A stretch of DNA of 64,000 nt from Paramacrobiotus metropolitanus (GCF_019649055.1 NW_026570233.1:1488001-1552000); one strand, 5' to 3'; counted from the stretch's first letter, positions 1 to 10,894 are shown. Translations and numbers: made by a program. The notes: a model not told the origin generated them from the letters alone.

Positions 1-767
1 TTACCGCAACTGCTTGGAATGATCCAAATGTGTAAGACGGAAGAAAAAAAATAAACTAATAACTACCGTTAAAGCCAAGGCTAAAAATTTTGCAGACCGC
101 GGCACGCCGATACCGGCCATCATCTTCACGGCCATCCTCTCCCTGATATACTTGTTCTTTGGGAACGTCTTTTCACTGATTTATTTCTTTTCCGCGGTTA
201 ACTGGCTGGCCATTGCCGCCGGCGTCTTTGTACTCGTGAGCAACTACGCTTAGTCTGTACTACTTTAGCAAAAAAACGTTTATAGCTACAATTTCGCGCT
301 TTCAGATTTGGATGCGATGGAAGCGGCCAGATTTAACGCGACCTTATAAAGTAAAAACTGTACATGTATTGGGAAAACGGTTTTTGCATACACTGCTGTT
401 TAACGCTATTGATTGTAGGCGTCGCTGGTCTGGCCAATCGTGTACTTAATATGTACCATATATTTCATCTTTCCTCCTTTGTATGAAGATTTATTGGACA
501 CCGGTCAGCATACTCAGCATACCGTTTGGTCTGATACATTAACCAAAAGTATTACGAAAGCTTTCTGTAGGCGTTGGTGTTCTGATCATGCTTACTGCTG
601 TGCCTGTTTATTTTTTCCTTGTCAAGCCTTATTATCGACCAGATTTTCTTGACCGATGGACAGGTGAGAAAACGTTTCGACTGCGGTTAGTCTTATCGAG
701 CCGAGCATTTTCGCTTATTGCAGGAGCTTTTACGCGTGGCGTGCAAAAAGCGCTGCTTGTATATTAG
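1..767 (+). CDS. LAT/y+LAT-type amino-acid transporter (SLC7 family), C-terminal part; 5' end outside window
   Basis: Exons by splice site and phase: <1-31, 96-235, 306-350, 419-503, 571-663, 724-767; the stop is TAG at 765-767. The joined frame stays open through five introns of 60-70 nt. It reads LPQLLGMIQM, then TPIPAIIFTAILSLIYLF, then NWLAIAAGVFVL, IWMRWKRPDLTRPYK and WPIVYLICTIYFIFPPLY. The pattern TPIPA + hydrophobic segment + WLAIA + WMRWKRPDL.RP matches TM8-TM10 of SLC7 light-chain transporters. These exchange large neutral or cationic amino acids at the plasma membrane, usually as a heterodimer with an SLC3 glycoprotein. The last segment (VLIMLTAVPVYFFLV) is the twelfth membrane helix, followed by a short cytosolic tail. 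The heavy-chain-linking cysteine and the substrate site lie outside the window, so LAT versus y+LAT cannot be decided. Family call is strong; subtype is open. Confidence 0.88.
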
Positions 768-1216
768 GAATTGCCGGGCACTCCATTAAGAAGCATTTGT
801 ACAAGACACATTTGTCTGCTCAAGAGGGTTAATTCAGTCGACAAATTTCCGGTTTTTTTGTACGTGAGGTTTCCTGTGAATGTCTGCACAAACGGTCTGC
901 ATATGTTTTTCAGCTGATCTTTATTGGAGATTATTTTGACGTAGAAAATGGGTGGAGAAGTAGATGAATGTATTTTGTTAGCGGATAAAATGGGATTTAA
1001 CGGAAATTAATTTCGTATCGATACCTGTTGTACAGTATTTGCTATATGGATAAGCACGTTCAGTTACGAAGCTAGTAAAGCATAAAACATTGTCAGTTAT
1101 GCACCATCATCTTTACCCCAGTAGCTCAAAAATGTTATCCAAAGTTTTTCTTTTTGACGTAACACAGGTACATATTACTGCTTTTCCTTTTAAATTTTTA
1201 AGTATTTCGTAGTACT

Positions 1217-1355
1217 TTTATTGCACACATTGTATCGATTCAAAAACAAAACCTGCAACATTTTCCTTTCCACCGCAGTAGTGTAGGCGCAAAACAATAA
1301 ACACCCGAGAACACAATTAATTTCTAATAAAGCGGAGAATAACTGGATATTTATT
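1217..1355 (-). terminator. Candidate poly(A) signals for sorbitol dehydrogenase
   Basis: On the minus strand an AATAAA overlaps the stop codon itself (1350-1355, stop TAA at 1351-1353), and another lies at 1217-1222. The distal one would give a ~130-nt 3' UTR that overlaps the 3' UTR of the convergent SLC7-type gene. Motif evidence only. Confidence 0.35.
1296..1331 (+). terminator. Candidate poly(A) signals for the SLC7-type gene
   Basis: Two AATAAA hexamers lie at 1296-1301 and 1326-1331, about 530-560 nt after the transporter stop codon. No earlier AATAAA was noticed in that 3' flank. If used, the transporter 3' UTR runs up to the end of the convergent sorbitol dehydrogenase gene. Inference from motif and position only. 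Confidence 0.45.
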
Positions 1356-4046
1356 GCTGGCGACTGCAATCAATCATGACCTTGATGCCGGCGCCGATGC
1401 GGGCCGTCTCAAAGGCTTCCAACGCCTGCTCCAGTGCGTAGCGGTGTGTTATCAAGGGCTTGACGTTAACACGGCCGGAGGCCACCATTTCCAGTGCTGT
1501 AGGGTAGCTGCAAAACAACAACAATAACAACCCGGTTAATTAACTTACTAGCCGCTAAACGGTAATTATAACAGCTTCATTATATTAACGGTTACCAGTT
1601 GAGATAGCGGAAAGACCCGCGAATGTCAACTTCGCGACATAGCGCATCCATTATCGGCAGCTTGTTCTCCAGGGTGCCCATACCGACAAGCACAACACAG
1701 CCGCCGGACTTAGTGGACTGCAGTTAGAAAATTTATGAGTTGGCTGGAAGGATAAGTCAGTCATAAAATATTTCAAAACACATCAATTAAATGCAAGGAA
1801 AAACGCTAAAAGCGGAAGGTTGATAACAACTACTGGCACTAAAAGAACTTCTATCAAGGTCAGTCATCCAGTAGAAATTAAATCTGGTCTATACCTGTAC
1901 ACGTGATATAATTTTACCCGTAAGACTTTTTTAATCTGAAAAACTGTGAATATCTCATTTGTCTGAATTTGGTTTCTTAGCAGAAATCTTTCAGATTCAA
2001 AAAAGAATAATTGTGCTTGTACAAATATGAATGCGCATGTTATGTTTTTACTGCATTTCGAATTTTTTTGGAAATTCCGATAATATACCTGTGAGCTAAC
2101 ACAAACTTTGTTTAGCTGTAACTGAAGAAATTATAAAACGGTATTTCTCCTTACATAAATGGCAAGCGCTTGACTGGTTTCGGCGCCGCTGCACTCAATA
2201 GCGCAGTCCGGCTGACGACCAAGACATTCGGCGACCAGTGCTGCTACAGCTTTGGGATCTTTGCCGGTTACGTTGATTGTGTGGTCAGCGCCCAGTTCTT
2301 TAGCAAATTTAAGGCGCTCTTCCGATACATCTGGAAAAGAAATGCGTTACTGGTGTGGTTAATGGACAAAAACATTTTTTTATGTACTCGTACCGGTAAT
2401 GACGACTTTTGAAGCACCCATTGCGCGGGCGGACAGCATGTTTACAAGGCCAATGGGACCTGAAAAATCAGTCTGTTATTATTTACTTGCGTATAGATAT
2501 AAGTGCATTCACAGACCATATTACAGTATAAGAAACAAAATTTATTGGCAAACTGATAGTTTAGAATACAACTAAGGACGTGTTCGAGTTTTGTAATCTT
2601 ATATAAAGCAAAAATTAGCATTAGCTCGAAAATACATATGCCCCACAACTATGGTTATTATTTACAGGAGCTATGCATATCGGTGGCTCTATCACGTGAT
2701 AAAAACATTTGTAGATCGTAGAGATGCTGGAAGCTTTACTGATAAATTATGGCATTAATTACCTGCACCGCAAACAAGTACATTGTAGCCGATTACAATT
2801 CCTGCTCGTCGGCAAGCGTGAACAGCGACGCTTAGCGGTTCACACAATGCGCCCTCTTCCAAAGAAACATGATCGGGAAGTCTACAGCAAAGACACTGTA
2901 ATTTGTTGGAACTGGAATTTCCTTGTTGGAGACTATTAACTGGGAAAAAAATACGAGATTTTAGATGGACGTACTTGTAGCAGAAATCCGCGTCATGAAC
3001 GTAATAGCGTGCGAGAGTGCCGTGCCAGGGCGGTGTGGCGCAGAAGGTGACATGCGAGCATAAATTGTAGCGGCCTTCTTTGTTGTAGTCACACCGCCGG
3101 CAGGGTACACCAGGCTCGATAGCCACACGGTCACCTGTATCATGTAAGTAGAACATATTAAACAAATACTCGTTAGTCGTTACTAGTGCATCTGATTATT
3201 TAAGCAACCATTATTACTTGGATCATAAATACTTTCACAAAATTGCAGCACAGAGCGAAAGAATGGAGTGATTGCGTTTACCTTTTTTCAAATGGGTAAC
3301 ACCTTCGCCGACAGCGGAAATAATACCGCTGGTTTCGTGTCCCAAGACCAGAGGGGCTGAAAAGGGGGAGCAAATAAAACCGACATGTTGAATAAATGGA
3401 AACGGTTTCTTTGTCATTCAGAAATCTTTGCACACGGACCTTTGACTACGTAATCCCCGATGTATCCGCGTTGCCTAGAAAAAAACTGAATCATAAAGTA
3501 ACCGCATACAGTTTTGGAAATCGCTTGCCAAATTATTTTACCAGCTGTTAAAGTACTACTAATAGCGGTAGACAATCAGCATATGAACGAATTTTTACGT
3601 GGCGAGTATTATACGACGTACCAAAAGTGGACATCAGAGCCACAGATTCCGACTTTTTGTATAGCAATCTGCACTTCTGAAATGCAAGTAAACAGTAAGA
3701 ATTCAGCCGGGGTCAATTTTGTCTTTCACACGTAATCCTTTTGATGTTTAAATAAATCAAAAGCCATTCTCTTTACTGACATATCGTAGATATTCCAACA
3801 TTGTTATTTTAAGGAATTTTTTTATGGAAGCTTACGATGGGGGCCTGGTTGGGGGATCGGCATCTCCTCCTAGAAACGTACAACGCTGCTGAGAAGAATT
3901 ACCCTTTATATTTCCTGATGAGCTTTTTTATACCCGATATATTTTCCTAATGAGATTTAGAGTATATTGCATCGGATACTTACCAAACGCAAATTTTTGA
4001 CAGACTGCAGCACTGCCGACAGATTGGTATCAGGTGAAGAAGGCAT
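1351..4046 (-). CDS. SORD: Sorbitol dehydrogenase (zinc-dependent polyol dehydrogenase), complete, 11 exons
   Basis: Exons, in + coordinates from the 3' end: 1351-1507, 1596-1717, 2155-2330, 2394-2459, 2763-2881, 2975-3134, 3282-3356, 3440-3474, 3622-3676, 3836-3869, 3984-4046. They sum to 1062 nt, giving 353 aa, close to the usual ~355. The enzyme oxidises sorbitol to fructose with NAD+ (polyol pathway, cytosol). Catalytic zinc ligands fall at C44 ([11 protein letters not shown]), H69/E70 (LVLGHE) and E155 ([11 protein letters not shown]), the numbering known for the mammalian enzyme. A GAGPIG Rossmann motif follows VLVC. C-terminal signatures are [18 protein letters not shown] and VKPLITHR. 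In the structural-zinc loop C99, C102 and C113 are present but the third position is N105, so that site looks incomplete. The start ATG (4044-4046) opens [22 protein letters not shown] long intron separates the IECSGAE exon from the next. Very sure of identity. Confidence 0.95.
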
Positions 4047-5405
4047 TGTAGGTAGAATGATTAGCACAGTAATACAAACAATTCAAATAAACTAACTAAA
4101 AAATTGATCAAATGATTCAATACCAGGCACAGGACGGTAAATTTAATTTTGATTTTCACCGCCGAACTACCGAAATAATTGCACTAAAGCGATAACACAG
4201 TTGTACTTCTATCGCTGCAATCAGATGAACGATTGTGGCGCGCCAGTAATTTTTGGCTCGGAGCGACGCTAATAAATAAAACTGCAACCGAAAGTTCTAC
4301 TGCCTGCTTAGTCATCTGTGCGCACTGCACATACTGTGCAAGTGCATGGAAAAGTATATCTTGCACAGTTACACTTACACCTGCTATTAAGCGTAATAAT
4401 TTTAAACTGCGTCTGTTCAACACTCGAAGTTCGTGGAAGACACCGGTTTCCATTGTGCCAGGTATTAATTGTGCCAAAATGTCGTAAATTTAACATATTG
4501 CTGGTTCCACTGCTGTGTTCTATAATTTAGTCTTCGAATTATATCTGCCTGTAACGGGCTCTTGGTTGTCACGCATCTTCCAATACGATCGAGCGCTTCA
4601 GTACATAATTATAGCAACGTATGTATTTCCGGCGGTATTCTCGAGCAGTATTAGCCGGTACCGTTGCTCGTTATATGCCGCTCTTTCCTAATGATAAAGT
4701 CCCCATGAGCAAGCAAACGCTCCTATGTTAGGGCGTTTGTAAACGCTGTCGGAAAATGTCCCGGGGACGTTTTGGCTATCCTCTGAGAGAAAGCGTACTA
4801 AACGAGGCTGCTATAACATCTCCAACTTAAACTGCTCATAAAACGTCTCAAAATAGCATGTTGCGTAAAATGGAAACGAATTCCTACTGTAGTTGTATAA
4901 ACTGGAGAAGGATGGAAGGTACTGTAAATAAATGTGCGCAGTCATGCCATGCTCATGGTAAGGTTGGGAGAACAGCTGCCGAAATCTCACGAGTGCGCGG
5001 GTGTTTCTGGTTCCAGTTGAAATTCAAATGCGCTTGTGCTCGTGCAATTTGCATGCATGCAGTCCATGGGACTTTTTTATCGGGTAAACCCATATGCGCG
5101 CATTTCCTGTTTATCCGATAAGATATGAAATGCAAAGTAGCCAACTGGCCAAGTACATATATTTAAGTGACCCAGAATGATTATTTTCTAGCGATAGCAC
5201 TATTTGAACATTGATAACACTCTTTCGATTCTGTTCCAAACATCCCTGGCAGCTGAAAACCATTTAACAGCGTTACAGCGTAGCATTTCCAAAATTTACT
5301 ATAGAAATAGTTACTATATCGGAGACGCACGTTAAAGAAAGTGCACTGAAATCTAGACGCGGAAATTAAAATTTCTCAAGCCGCAAGCTGTTCTGGACGA
5401 CAGTT
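4047..5405. other. Intergenic region between divergent sorbitol dehydrogenase and kinase-Kelch genes
   Basis: About 1.36 kb between two divergently transcribed genes, so it should hold both promoters. Several open frames of 60-97 codons lie on both strands around 4184-4530, but none shows a recognisable domain or splice-consistent extension, and they overlap each other. No RNA gene or clear repeat was seen. Confidence 0.5.
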
Positions 5406-8045
5406 ATGGGGAATAATGTTTTCAGAAAGAACGCCGCTGTCGAAGTCATTGGCAGTAAAATGCGGTACAGCTACTCACAAGCGGAATTTATTGGCAAGGG
5501 AGCATTTGGTGTTATCCACAAAGCCAGAGTTGTAAAGCGGGCGGGCTTCACCGGAGCAGATGCGATAGCTGTCAAAGTTATACGTATCGCCGCTAATTCC
5601 GGAGTAATGACGAGCGAAGAAAGCTGGAAGAAAGTCGTGAGCAGATTGCGAAAGCTACGTGGACTACTGCACAAACATCTCGTTCTTTACCACAAAGTCA
5701 CCATAACCAGAGCGTCCGGCGGAGCCACAGTTGAGCTGGCAATGGATGTCTACGACTGTGAGCCAACGGCGATTTGTGACACTGACCGTTAATTTATTAA
5801 GCGTGTATTAAGGCTAAGGGTATACGGAACAAATTTCGTAAACATTTACGGAAACTCTTACTTTTTCGCACACTCCGAAGCACTTTCTTGCAGCGATCCG
5901 GTTGCGCGCACATACGGTGTTCAAGCCAATGTATGCAACTCATTCGGCTGTAGAATGATTTACAGAAGAACGCTGCAATAAAGCGTTTCGGATTGTGCGA
6001 AAGCGAAAGATCTGCTGGATATATAAGAAGCTTGTGCCGTGTGCCGGGTCCTGTCATTTTCCTTAACAGGCTTACATTTTTCCAGGCGACCTTGCCTCCT
6101 TTTTACGGGAGGCCAAGAAGAAAAACGTGCTAAGCGACGAAAAAGTTATTCGATTTGCCAAGAACATAACCAAAGGACTGCACTTCTTGCATCAGAATAA
6201 CATAATACATGGCGATTTAAAGCCAGAAAACATCCTGATGAGAATTTTCCCGAATAACCGGGAAAGGCTTTTGATCGGTGACCTAGACGATCTGGTGCAA
6301 ATGCAAGAGAGCGTCACTTGTTCCGGAGATATCTCGCAGCTGCGCGGTACGATACGTTACATGTCTCCGGAAATGCTAAAAAAATTTGCTCAAATGAAAA
6401 CCGAGGATCCTGGGCGAAAGACCGATATCTGGAGTCTGGGTTGTATGATTCTGGAGATGGCTGAGTGCTGCCAGCGCCTTGATCAAAGAAGATTGGTGAA
6501 CGAGAGAAAAATAATAGAGGTTGGAGATGATATACCGAATCATCGGTATGCCAACCTGATTATGGACGGATACGCGCCGTTTGTGAGCGACGTCATAGTG
6601 GAAGACCTTGCAAGGCTTATCGGACACTGCTTGCAACGCCGTAGCACGAACAGAATATCGGCAGAAGCCCTGTTGCGTAAATTGTGGAAGTATCAGGGCC
6701 TAGTATTTTTTTATACCGGTCGCATTCAAGAAGAATGTGGGATACCTCTTGTTGTATTCGATCCTTCGACTGGGTCCTTGCATACTCGGACTCTACCTTG
6801 CCCATCATCGACAACGGACAGCAAATTATTAAAGGGGTATTATTCTTCATATTGCATAGCGGCCACCGAAACCGAAGTAATAGTCGCGACCCGGATAATT
6901 CCTGACTGGGCTTCTCATTCTGAATCGCACTTCCAGCGTGTCGATGAAGAAACGGGGCGTGTTTTGCGCCCTTTACCTGATAGCCCAGTTTGCACAAGCG
7001 CTGTCGCTATAGAAGACAAGCTTTATTTCTGGGATTTAGGACATGAAAGATTCGTGGCAAAGGACGTCACTACTGGTAGCGATGTATCGTTGGAAACTCC
7101 CGGAAAAGGGTACGAGTACACAAAAGATTGCGTTCATTCGTTTAATTGCTTAGCAGTGAGTTAGCACCAGTCCAGTTGCGCGGACGCCCTGTAAAGCACA
7201 TAACCCTACCCCTACCTACCCTAGCATGAATCTTCACTTTCAGGTTTTCATCAGCTCAGATAGTGGGAATATTCGGTAAACGGATACTGTATGCCACACA
7301 TGACGAGTTATATTCGTACGATACCGTAAACAATAACTGGGCGTTCGTATGGAAATGGCCAATCAACCGACGCTGGAGTTATGCTGCGACGGTGGTAAAT
7401 GGATGCATATACGTTTTGGGTGGAAACATGCCACAGCTGCTACCTGACAACCATGGTCGCCCAACAGCAACCTGCTTTCGCTTGCAAATTGAAACGGCTA
7501 CGCGTGAAGAATTAGAGGCGCTGAAGCGGCCAAGATATGACCATGTCGCCCGTGTTATCAAGAACCGCATTTACATCTGCGGTGGCCGGCATTCCGCTTA
7601 CGAGTACGCCGCTACAATAGAGTTCTACGATATGAAACATAAAGCAGGATGGTCAGTCGTCAGTCTATCGGCAAGCGATCAGCAACTGCTGCCTTGGATA
7701 TCCGGATCTGCTTGTGAAAGGCTGGGAAATTGCTGGAATGTGGCTGCAATGTATGTTAATATAGATAGCGACGGTTCTACTGAACAAGATTCCGTCAGTA
7801 CTTCTATAGTGCGGCAGCAGTTGCTGCCTTGCGTTTCGGGGCATGTTCGTGAACGGCTGGAAGAGGACAGGAATATGGCTGCAATGTATGTGAGTATAGA
7901 CTGCGACGTTTCTGTAGAAAAAGATTCCATCAGTACAGACCAGCAGCTACATTGCGTATCGGGTCCTGGTTGTGAAAGGGTGGGAGAGGACAGGAATGTG
8001 GCCGCAGTGTATGTGAATATACCTAGACTGCGACGCTTCTGCTGA
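5406..8045 (+). CDS. Protein kinase-Kelch fusion protein with C-terminal tandem repeats
   Basis: Exons 5406-5757, 6086-7155 and 7260-8045 give 735 aa in one open frame. N-terminal kinase domain: Gly loop IGKGAFG (29-35), ATP lysine K57 (IAVKVI), catalytic loop HGDLKPEN (159-166, so non-RD: H-G-D), metal motif D183-L184-D185 in place of DFG, activation-loop end GTIRYMSPE (205-213), and DIWSLG (231-236). K, D161, N166 and D183 are kept, so activity is possible but the DFG glycine is lost. After the kinase domain come beta-propeller-like Kelch segments: KLYFWD, ELYSYD..NNW, GCIYVLGG and RIYICGG. From about residue 615 the protein is a run of near-identical 42-45-aa repeats (QQLLP..SG...ER...) ending at a frameshift. 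The exon 2/3 junction uses the acceptor at 7259; the nearby acceptor at 7243 breaks the frame. Probably a cytosolic signalling scaffold; partner unknown. Kinase and Kelch calls are firm, the exact C-terminus is not. Confidence 0.8.
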
Positions 8046-8205
8046 AAAAGATTCCATCCGTACACCGCAGCAGCAGCTGCTACCTTGCGTATCGAGACTT
8101 GGTTGTGAAAATTTGGTAATGTAAATGTCAGGAATGTGGTTGCAGTGTATGTTAATATAGACAGCGACGGTTTTACTGAAAAGTCTTCATCAGTTCGGAG
8201 CCTTT
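7680..8205 (+). repeat. Four ~126-135-bp tandem repeats at the 3' end of the kinase-Kelch gene
   Basis: Units begin with CAGCA(A/G)CTGCT-like sequence at about 7680, 7815, 7941 and 8071, each followed by TTGCGT/TGGATA..GG, GTGAA(C/A)GG, ATGTGGC and GTTAATATAGA. Unit lengths are 135, 126, 130 and about 130 bp. The first two units are in frame. The third carries an extra CCTA just after GTGAATATA (about 8020), which shifts the frame and produces the stop at 8043-8045. The fourth, more diverged unit therefore lies outside the reading frame. The reverse strand is open across the whole block for 222 codons, but I treat that as a by-product of the repeat. Confidence 0.85.
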
Positions 8206-8742
8206 GAATCTTAGTTGGAGAGTAGATCTTTGCTCTCATCGAAATCAATCGGAAATTAAAATAATACAGCACAAAAAACGGAATTCGATAGGATAGCAAA
8301 TACCCAGAATCAGTATGAGTTAGTTTTTTGTGCTGTTTCCGGTTCACCGTTTTTTAACATTATGCCTATACCGTATACGTTATGTGGTTAGTCCGTTCGC
8401 GAAAGGTTCGTGATACTAGCCGGGCTAGTTATCATACGCGTATTAAGTGAGCGAACTCAACGACCCATGAATGGAAATCGATTTCGAATTGCTATTTTCG
8501 ACTACATTAAATATTATTAAATTGCTTACAACCTAAACAAAAATCGACAAAACGCAGTGGCACAGGATTTATATTGCAGCATAAAGCCGGACCCAGTTCG
8601 GCGAGACTATATACGACACGCCCAACTTGATGCCGGACTTGGGTGGAACCGTGGAACGATAGGTGCTTTTTTAATTTTTAGGCATTCACCATCATCCATT
8701 TAATTTCCATTCGGTTGCAAGCGTTCGACAGTATAGCCTTCA
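8206..8742. other. Intergenic region, convergent 3' ends of kinase-Kelch and GPCR genes
   Basis: About 540 bp of AT-rich DNA between the repeat tail of the kinase-Kelch gene and the stop codon of the first GPCR gene. No coding signal, RNA gene or repeat was recognised. Confidence 0.4.
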
Positions 8743-9816
8743 CTATCTCATTACGTCGATCGCATTAGCTTCGCGCTGTTCATCTCTTACAAAGCAAACA
8801 AAAAACGCACGTAAATTCCCGATGCTGAGAATGAATAATAAGGGATCGCAGAGGCTTTGCATCGGGTACAGGTAGGTTTGCATTATTCCTAGTATGGCAA
8901 AACGGCTAGCTCCATTAGGGACAGTTTTCAATAAGGAGAAGTAGACCATACTAGGTATCCAGCAGATCGACGTGCTGACTGTGTACAGCGTAAGCAAAAC
9001 AAACGGTCTAGCTGCAGCAGCTTGTCGCTGTCTAGAATCTGCCCCCCTCTCCCATACCGCTCGCGACCGTCCCGCCATGCCACGGTTCCGGTGTTGCAAC
9101 CGCTTCCATAAAAGGACCGGATAGGTGAGAGGAATTAATAACTTCGGCACGCCAAAAACCCAGATTGCGGAAAACAGATACCACGCCCGTTGCGCATCCG
9201 TATTGGCCCAGCACGAGTTCGGTTTCCGATAATACACGGCGTCCATTAGCACTCCCGGTAATTGGACAATATGGAGGTAGAGCGTAATGCTGGCACACAC
9301 CCACCATGTCAGTTTTGCGATATGGTGCAATCGATACGACAGCGGCCAGAAAAGAGCCCACGCACGGTTAATGGTGATTAGTACGTGGAAATGTACCGTT
9401 ATCGCTACCAAAACGTTTTGACTGTACATCAACAGTGTACAGTACCGGTCATCAGCAGGCCAGAAGTTCTTGGGGACGATGACCGGTGCGCTAGTGGCGC
9501 AAAGGAAAATAATATTGCTTAAACGCATAACAATGATGTAGATGTTAAACGGCGCTCGGAGACTTTTAGTTTTCAGAAGAACTATCGTAACGGCAGTATT
9601 GAGGATCAGGGAGGCTACCGATACGCTGAAAAGAAATACCGGCCCACCGTCCGCGTTAGTGAAGGCCGCCGTCGTGTTAATACTCGGCGGCAGTGTATCC
9701 GCGCGTGACTCGTTTAGCAATAAAACGGTAATGATAACGGGAAGCATTATGGTTAACGTACTGAAGAAGCTTTGAGCATGGTTAAGAGTCGGATGCCAAA
9801 CGAAAACATCCAGCAA
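8743..9816 (-). CDS. Divergent rhodopsin-like (class A) GPCR, intronless, copy 1
   Basis: One open frame of 357 aa with seven hydrophobic helices and a short tail. Class A landmarks: N73 in TM1 (SLILNTAVTIVL), C126 at the top of TM3 pairing with C202 in extracellular loop 2 (KPNSCWAN), CWIP (285-288) in TM6 and DPLLF (324-328) as the NPxxY equivalent in TM7. The DRY motif at the end of TM3 is replaced by NRA (150-152), and TM2 has LSN where LxxxD is usual. Two N-glycosylation sequons (NES at 35, NTT at 47) lie in the N-terminus. A hydrophobic stretch at 20-34 could be a signal peptide, so the start might be M24 or another downstream Met. The ligand cannot be inferred. A paralogue with the same motifs lies at 14686-15717 and a broken copy lies between them, so this is a local tandem family. 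Confidence 0.88.
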   Translation of the reverse strand: MLDVFVWHPTLNHAQSFFSTLTIMLPVIITVLLLNESRADTLPPSINTTAAFTNADGGPVFLFSVSVASLILNTAVTIVLLKTKSLRAPFNIYIIVMRLSNIIFLCATSAPVIVPKNFWPADDRYCTLLMYSQNVLVAITVHFHVLITINRAWALFWPLSYRLHHIAKLTWWVCASITLYLHIVQLPGVLMDAVYYRKPNSCWANTDAQRAWYLFSAIWVFGVPKLLIPLTYPVLLWKRLQHRNRGMAGRSRAVWERGADSRQRQAAAARPFVLLTLYTVSTSICWIPSMVYFSLLKTVPNGASRFAILGIMQTYLYPMQSLCDPLLFILSIGNLRAFFVCFVRDEQREANAIDVMR

Positions 9817-10009
9817 AGGTCTCGCGCATCTTATAACAAATCAGACCAAACACTCCTACCAAACTTGCCCGTGGGGTGTAACTGTAGTACGAGGTGGCGG
9901 TGTATCAGAACGTTGAAACGCATCATTGCAGTTTACAGACACAGTTCATTTTATTTCAAACTTGTACAAGCAAATGCCCTTTAAAAACTTAGACTCAAGT
10001 AACCAAAAG

Positions 10010-10631
10010 CTAGAACAAATAAAACAATTCCTCTAGCTCTTTTGAACAACCAACAGTTCCAAGAACAGAAGCGGCATTTCCACGCTGAATTTCAACACTT
10101 ATGCGCTGCCACAAAAACGCGGTAGCGCGCGCCTCTCCTGTTTGTTCTTTTATGCGTCGACCAACTTCATTGATGAACTGACGAGTACTGACGCCGCAAC
10201 TTCCCGCAGTTTCGAAGGCCAGAAGCTGGAAAAAATAACGATCGGTGAGTTCTTCATAATTACGCCACTTTCGTTCTTCTGCATCCTCTGCTGCCGATCC
10301 CGATACTTCTGATGAGCCGGCGATGTATGACATAGCAAACGTGTCGCACACAGTTACACCCCAGATCAAAGGGATGCCGTTCTTCCAGGGGAAAAGTGAT
10401 AAACCGTCCGGCCGCTTACCATTTGACCTGCACAATCCAGGTGGCTCTAGAATAGTTGGAACTTTTGCTGAACCCGGGCTTGGCTGAACTCTTTTGCTGA
10501 ATTAGACTGTTCAGACTTGCGTGACGCCTGAATCTCCCCTGGCTTTTCAAACATGACAAACCGTGCAGACCTTTTACATCAACCATTTCACCGCATCGGC
10601 ATTTATGCTGCTTACAGACCGGAGCTCCCAT
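10010..10631 (-). pseudogene. Retroelement fragment: zinc-knuckle plus endonuclease-like C-terminal region, frameshifted
   Basis: Two overlapping minus-strand frames (10416-10631, then 10010-10435) together read as one protein with a frameshift near 10450-10500. The first part has a Cys/His cluster (CKQHKCRCG, GLHGLSC, GRFRRHASLN). The second reads LEPPGLCRSNGKRPDG, then VTVCDTFAMSYI, then RYFFQLLAFETAGS..GVSTRQF and QRISVEIQRGNAASVLGT. This order is typical of the region downstream of reverse transcriptase in animal non-LTR-type retroelement proteins, where RPD..W-D-V-T resembles a restriction-like endonuclease core. Here the residue expected as D before VTV is G (IWGVTV). No reverse transcriptase domain is next to it, so the copy is truncated and dead. 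The element clade is not certain. Confidence 0.7.
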
Positions 10632-10644
10632 CCGTAACGCAACA

Positions 10645-10690
10645 GCGATTCGTAGTAGTAATTTCGTAGTAGTAATTCGTAGTAGTAATA
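10645..10690. repeat. Short tandem repeat, about three units of CGTAGTAGTAATT
   Basis: Three consecutive copies of CGTAGTAGTAAT(T) lie just upstream of the retroelement fragment. Simple tandem array, clear by eye. Confidence 0.8.
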
Positions 10691-10894
10691 ACAGCGATTT
10701 GCAGTTTAATAGGTACTAATCATGCGATGGATTCATGTACGGCAGCAAAGCGAGGCGAAATATACCGTTATACTCGGTTATACTGTCTTAGACTGAGATA
10801 CTGTACGACACTTCAGACAAAATATCAATATCATCATCTTGGCATCTTTTTGCATTATCGAATTGGTAACGCTTGGCAGAACAAAAAATAACGG

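Noticed and set aside
5797-6057. 86-codon minus frame inside intron 1 of the kinase-Kelch gene
   Set aside because: Lies wholly in the intron, no domain, and would be antisense to a well-supported gene.
7679-8347. 222-codon open frame on the minus strand over the kinase-Kelch repeat block
   Set aside because: It is antisense to the repeats, and its own sequence repeats with the same period. The + strand continues the Kelch exon in frame, so the minus frame is a by-product of the repeat composition.
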